Below are positions 6,132-7,919 of a DNA stretch of 7,919 nucleotides, in pieces; within the stretch, counting starts at the first letter, position 1, and every line of letters begins with the position of its first letter. Origin of the DNA: Gemmataceae bacterium (GTDB lineage Bacteria > Planctomycetota > Planctomycetia > Gemmatales > Gemmataceae). The stretch lies in contig CANJKY010000130.1 in NCBI GenBank assembly GCA_947474875.1, positions 1 to 7,919 of the forward strand, written 5' to 3'. The position numbers and the translations under genes are program-made. Below the pieces are notes generated by a model that saw nothing but the letters and a program-made list of their open reading frames with translations, was not told the DNA's origin and did not search any database.

Positions 6132-6383
6132 TCAGCACTTCCACTCCGGCTCGCTCGGTTCCGTCACTGCCTCCACCGGCTTGGCGCTAGCGACCAGCTT
6201 GCGCTCCGGTTTGGAATCGGGCTTGCCGACGAAGATGGGCACGAAGACGTGGTCGTAGATCGCCTTGGCGGCCGCGGGATCGCTCCTCGCGTGGTCCAGG
6301 ACCGACATCACGGCCAGCACGGTGCCAAGAACGGCCAACAGGAAAAGGCAGGACACCATCAGGCCGGTCAGGATCGAAAACAT
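6132..6383 (-). CDS. Small single-span membrane protein, 83 aa
   Basis: I do not recognise a family. A long N-terminal hydrophobic helix (about 4-28, from SILTGLMVSCLFLLAVLG onward) is followed by a polar C-terminal part of about 55 residues containing HARSDPAAAKAIYDHVF (31-47) and a Lys/Glu/Pro-rich end (about 54-83) closing in WKC. The helix could be an anchor or an uncleaved signal. The ATG at 6383 is chosen because a strong GGAGGT lies seven bases upstream (6396-6391); a longer frame to 6455 has no such support. A perfect hairpin (6403-6423) lies directly before that ribosome site. It is the last gene of the small-protein cassette and is followed by a terminator-like hairpin. Confidence 0.7.
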   Translation of the reverse strand: MFSILTGLMVSCLFLLAVLGTVLAVMSVLDHARSDPAAAKAIYDHVFVPIFVGKPDSKPERKLVASAKPVEAVTEPSEPEWKC

Positions 6384-6390
6384 GGTAAAG

Positions 6391-6396
6391 ACCTCC
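6391..6396 (-). promoter_or_regulatory. Strong ribosome binding site of the 83-aa membrane protein
   Basis: GGAGGT on the minus strand lies seven bases before the ATG at 6383 and decides that start over the longer frame to 6455. A nine-pair hairpin ends only six bases upstream of it. Confidence 0.75.
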
Positions 6397-6402
6397 AGGT
6401 AA

Positions 6403-6423
6403 GGGCGGTGCGAGGCACCGCCC
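6403..6423 (-). repeat. Perfect 9-bp hairpin directly upstream of a ribosome binding site
   Basis: GGGCGGTGC (6403-6411) pairs perfectly with GCACCGCCC (6415-6423) around a three-base loop. It lies between the zinc-ribbon gene stop (6452) and the ribosome site of the 83-aa gene (6396-6391). With no T run after it on the minus strand, a classic terminator is less likely than an attenuator, a transcript-stabilising structure or a processing site that tunes the downstream gene separately. Confidence 0.55.
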
Positions 6424-6451
6424 GGTTGAGAAACGACAGGGAAACACCAAC

Positions 6452-6829
6452 TCACGCCCGCGACTTACCGCCCATCATGGCAAACAGCACGGCACCGATG
6501 GCCACGAGCAGACCGCCCAAAAACGTGGTGGCCATCATGTTGCTGGTCTTGCGGTCCACCTCGGCCTTCATGCCGCCGAGTTGGCCGGGCAGGCGAAGCT
6601 CGACGGGCGTGCCGCGATGGGACCGTCGGGCGAGCTTGCGGGGCGGCGGGTCGTCATCGATGACTTCCGCGACCACCGCCTCGCGGCGGATCGGCACCAG
6701 GGCCTTCGACATGGGCACGGTGACGGGGGACTCGCACTTCGGGCAGGCGACTTCGTGTCCGGAGCGGTCGCCCCGGGCCGACAGTCGCACCTCGCACTCG
6801 GGGCACTGGAATTTCACTCGCGTCTGCAT
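6452..6829 (-). CDS. Zinc-ribbon protein with C-terminal membrane helix, 125 aa
   Basis: The N-terminus is a compact zinc ribbon with two CxxC knuckles, FQCPECEV (C9, C12) and VACPKCES (C29, C32), a layout frequent in planctomycete proteins. A Pro/Arg-rich polar linker (about 40-95) follows, with RKLARRSHRG near 64-73 and PVELRLPGQLGG at 75-86. One membrane helix lies near the end (about 98-119, MMATTFLGGLLVAIGAVLFAMM), then a short basic tail. The ribbon is therefore probably tail-anchored at the cytoplasmic side. The ATG at 6829 has AGGAG (6840-6836) six bases upstream. I do not know its function; ribbons of this size bind nucleic acid or mediate protein contacts. Within the cassette it sits between two membrane-anchored small proteins, suggesting a shared envelope location. 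Confidence 0.82.
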   Translation of the reverse strand: MQTRVKFQCPECEVRLSARGDRSGHEVACPKCESPVTVPMSKALVPIRREAVVAEVIDDDPPPRKLARRSHRGTPVELRLPGQLGGMKAEVDRKTSNMMATTFLGGLLVAIGAVLFAMMGGKSRA

Positions 6830-6877
6830 GGCAATCTCCTGTTGGGCGATTGAGGTTGAGAAAGTCGAAACCGTCAG

Positions 6878-7099
6878 TTAGCGGTGGCGTCCGAAGAGCC
6901 ACCACTTGAGTAGCTGGCCGAAGGTTCGGCCGGTTGCGCGGAGCATGTGGGCTTTGACCCCACCCTTGCGCCGGCGGTCGTTTCGCATGTGGCCGGCGAG
7001 TTTGCCTGCGGCCATCTTCAGCAGAATCAAGAGCACCCAGAGAACGGCCATAATGAGAACCAGCCCGATGCTCGCATCACTGATAAAGTTGTCGATCAT
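6878..7099 (-). CDS. Small membrane protein with basic tail, 73 aa
   Basis: I do not recognise a family. After a short N-terminus comes one membrane helix (about 11-30, IGLVLIMAVLWVLLILLKMA). The tail is strongly basic, with HMRNDRRRKGGVKAHMLRATGR (37-58), and ends in an amphipathic WWLFGRHR. By the positive-inside rule the tail should face the cytoplasm. The ATG at 7099 is chosen because it overlaps the previous stop as ATGA (7099-7096) and has AGGAG (7113-7109) nine bases upstream. The frame is open further upstream, but that part lies over the 102-aa gene and does not look like protein. The coupled start implies it is made together with the 102-aa protein. Confidence 0.78.
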   Translation of the reverse strand: MIDNFISDASIGLVLIMAVLWVLLILLKMAAGKLAGHMRNDRRRKGGVKAHMLRATGRTFGQLLKWWLFGRHR

Positions 7100-7404
7100 C
7101 GCTCTTTCTCCTGTGTTTGTTGCTGCTCCTGGCCACGCGCCGCGTAGCCTTCGAGCATGGACTCGTAGGAACCGTGAACACCCAGGTCGGCGGTCGTCAT
7201 TTGCGGGGTCGGGTTCAGCGGCGTGCCGAGTTCCCCGTGCCCCTCTTGCTGTCCGAAGAACGTCTCGTGCATCGTGCCACGCACGTCCTTGATCGCCTCG
7301 CGGCCCATCGCCGCGAATTGGGCGGAGAGGGACGGCTGCTCGGCGGCCCACTCGGCTCGCTTGGCGAGCATCTGCTCCCACATGCCCGGTTGTTGCTCTG
7401 CCAC
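7096..7404 (-). CDS. Soluble Gln/Glu-rich protein, 102 aa, with an exceptional ribosome site
   Basis: I do not recognise a family. It has no membrane segment or signal peptide. The N-terminal half looks helical (MWEQMLAKRAEWAAEQ, 8-23), the middle holds a Gly/Pro/Thr-rich stretch (about 50-75), and the C-terminus is Gln/Glu-rich (ARGQEQQQTQEKER). The start is GTG at 7404, supported by a ribosome site matching the 16S rRNA tail over 14 bases with six bases between GGAGG and the GTG. Its stop overlaps the next gene as ATGA. The upstream membrane protein ends 28 bases before it. A soluble partner of the flanking membrane proteins is a fair guess but is not shown by the sequence. Confidence 0.78.
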   Translation of the reverse strand: MAEQQPGMWEQMLAKRAEWAAEQPSLSAQFAAMGREAIKDVRGTMHETFFGQQEGHGELGTPLNPTPQMTTADLGVHGSYESMLEGYAARGQEQQQTQEKER

Positions 7405-7418
7405 GGATCACCTCCTTT
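7405..7418 (-). promoter_or_regulatory. Full-length Shine-Dalgarno sequence of the 102-aa gene
   Basis: The minus strand reads AAAGGAGGTGATCC directly before the GTG start, complementary to the generic bacterial 16S rRNA 3' end (GGATCACCTCCTTT) over 14 bases. Spacing from GGAGG to the start is six bases. The other ribosome sites in this cassette match over only five or six bases. Confidence 0.85.
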
Positions 7419-7432
7419 GGGTTGGTTGGTGC

Positions 7433-7919
7433 CTAAAAGCGACCGCTCTTGTAGCGCTTGGCCAGGTAGCGCTGCTCGATCTCGGCGTCACGCATCGCCC
7501 GAAGTTTGCGGCGAGTGGTCTCGACCGCTACGCCCTCGACGAGCATGATCGAGAAAAATCCGGCGATAAAAAACCAGCCGACCGGCTTGTCGAACTGCAC
7601 GATCACGCCGCCCGCGATCAAGCAGAGGAACCCGTCCATCGCGCGGGCATTGCCGTCCGAGAGGAACGGGAACAACTTGCGGGAGAGCCACGGGTCGCCT
7701 GCGTACTGCGAATGGATGATCTCGCCTGCGCGCCAGTTGCGGTACTGGCCGCTGCGCTGACTGATGAGCGCGCAAAGCCACATGACGAAGAAGCCGAACA
7801 TCCACTCGGAATTGGTAAAGCTCGCGTAGACGGGGATCAGGAAGAAGGTGAGCAGTCCCGCCCGCCCCATCCACTCCTTGCCGGTGTTCCTGCGGGTAAA
7901 GGGCAGGAACGCCAGGGCA
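7433..7919 (-). CDS. Multi-spanning membrane protein, N-terminus possibly beyond the window
   Basis: At least 161 residues are visible if the frame is followed to the window edge, where it is still open. Hydrophobic segments lie at about 19-36 (GLLTFFLIPVYASF), 40-53 (MFGFFVMWLCALI), 94-109 and 113-131 (VGWFFIAGFFSIMLVEGVA). Between the second and third is a loop of about 40 residues with RNWRAGEIIHSQYAGDPWL. The C-terminus (from about 134) is a charged, Arg/Lys-rich helix ending KRYKSGRF, probably cytoplasmic. An internal ATG at 7870 is a possible start with AAGGAG only three bases away. Because the frame and hydrophobic sequence continue upstream, I favour a start outside the window. I do not recognise a family. 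It is the most upstream visible member of the small-protein cassette. Confidence 0.75.
   Translation of the reverse strand, partial: ALAFLPFTRRNTGKEWMGRAGLLTFFLIPVYASFTNSEWMFGFFVMWLCALISQRSGQYRNWRAGEIIHSQYAGDPWLSRKLFPFLSDGNARAMDGFLCLIAGGVIVQFDKPVGWFFIAGFFSIMLVEGVAVETTRRKLRAMRDAEIEQRYLAKRYKSGRF

Noticed and set aside
5841..6881. Plus-strand 346-aa frame opposite several small genes
   Set aside because: It crosses three minus-strand genes, their ribosome sites and both hairpins. It has no plausible fold, while each small minus-strand gene has its own ribosome site.
6878..7411. Long form (177 aa) of the 73-aa membrane protein
   Set aside because: The extra N-terminus lies over the 102-aa gene and is Arg-rich nonsense. 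The internal ATG with ATGA overlap and AGGAG is the better start.
3242..7919. CRISPR array, insertion-sequence ends or long direct repeats in the element
   Set aside because: No regularly spaced repeats, terminal inverted repeats or transposase were seen by eye; only the isolated hairpins listed were found.

Overview
The window looks like a high-GC bacterial chromosome, most likely a planctomycete of the Gemmata group. I infer this from the high GC, the small N-terminal double-CxxC zinc-ribbon protein with a C-terminal membrane helix, and the style of the serine-recombinase module. No rRNA or housekeeping marker is present to prove the lineage.

Left part (1-3241), which I read as ordinary chromosome. 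A GT4-type glycosyltransferase on the + strand is cut by the window edge at its start codon. It converges on, and overlaps by 12 bases, a minus-strand CPBP-family intramembrane protease. That protease lies 7 bases downstream of a fumarylacetoacetate-hydrolase-family enzyme, and the two probably share a transcript. Divergent from them is a complete tRNA-Asn (anticodon GTT) with a well-spaced sigma-70-like promoter.

Right part (3242-7919), which I read as one end of an integrated mobile element lying against the 3' end of the tRNA. All its genes run on the minus strand, toward the tRNA. The tRNA-proximal unit (6021 to 3181) encodes an unrecognised 151-aa protein, an excisionase-like helix-turn-helix protein, an 81-aa basic protein and a large serine recombinase. 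Consecutive genes in it overlap or nearly abut (a 4-base ATGA overlap, a 23-base overlap and a 60-base gap). The recombinase reading frame has no stop inside the element: its last 19 codons and stop are read from the antisense strand of the host tRNA.

Upstream of this unit, and separated from it by a strong hairpin, is a cassette of small proteins (7919 to 6132): a multi-spanning membrane protein cut by the window edge, a soluble Gln/Glu-rich 102-aa protein, a 73-aa one-helix basic protein, a zinc-ribbon plus membrane-helix protein, and an 83-aa membrane-anchored protein. Four of these five have visible Shine-Dalgarno sequences, one of which matches the 16S rRNA tail over 14 bases. I do not recognise the function of this cassette. 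A multi-protein envelope-associated cargo or transfer function of the element is the most natural reading, but that is inference.
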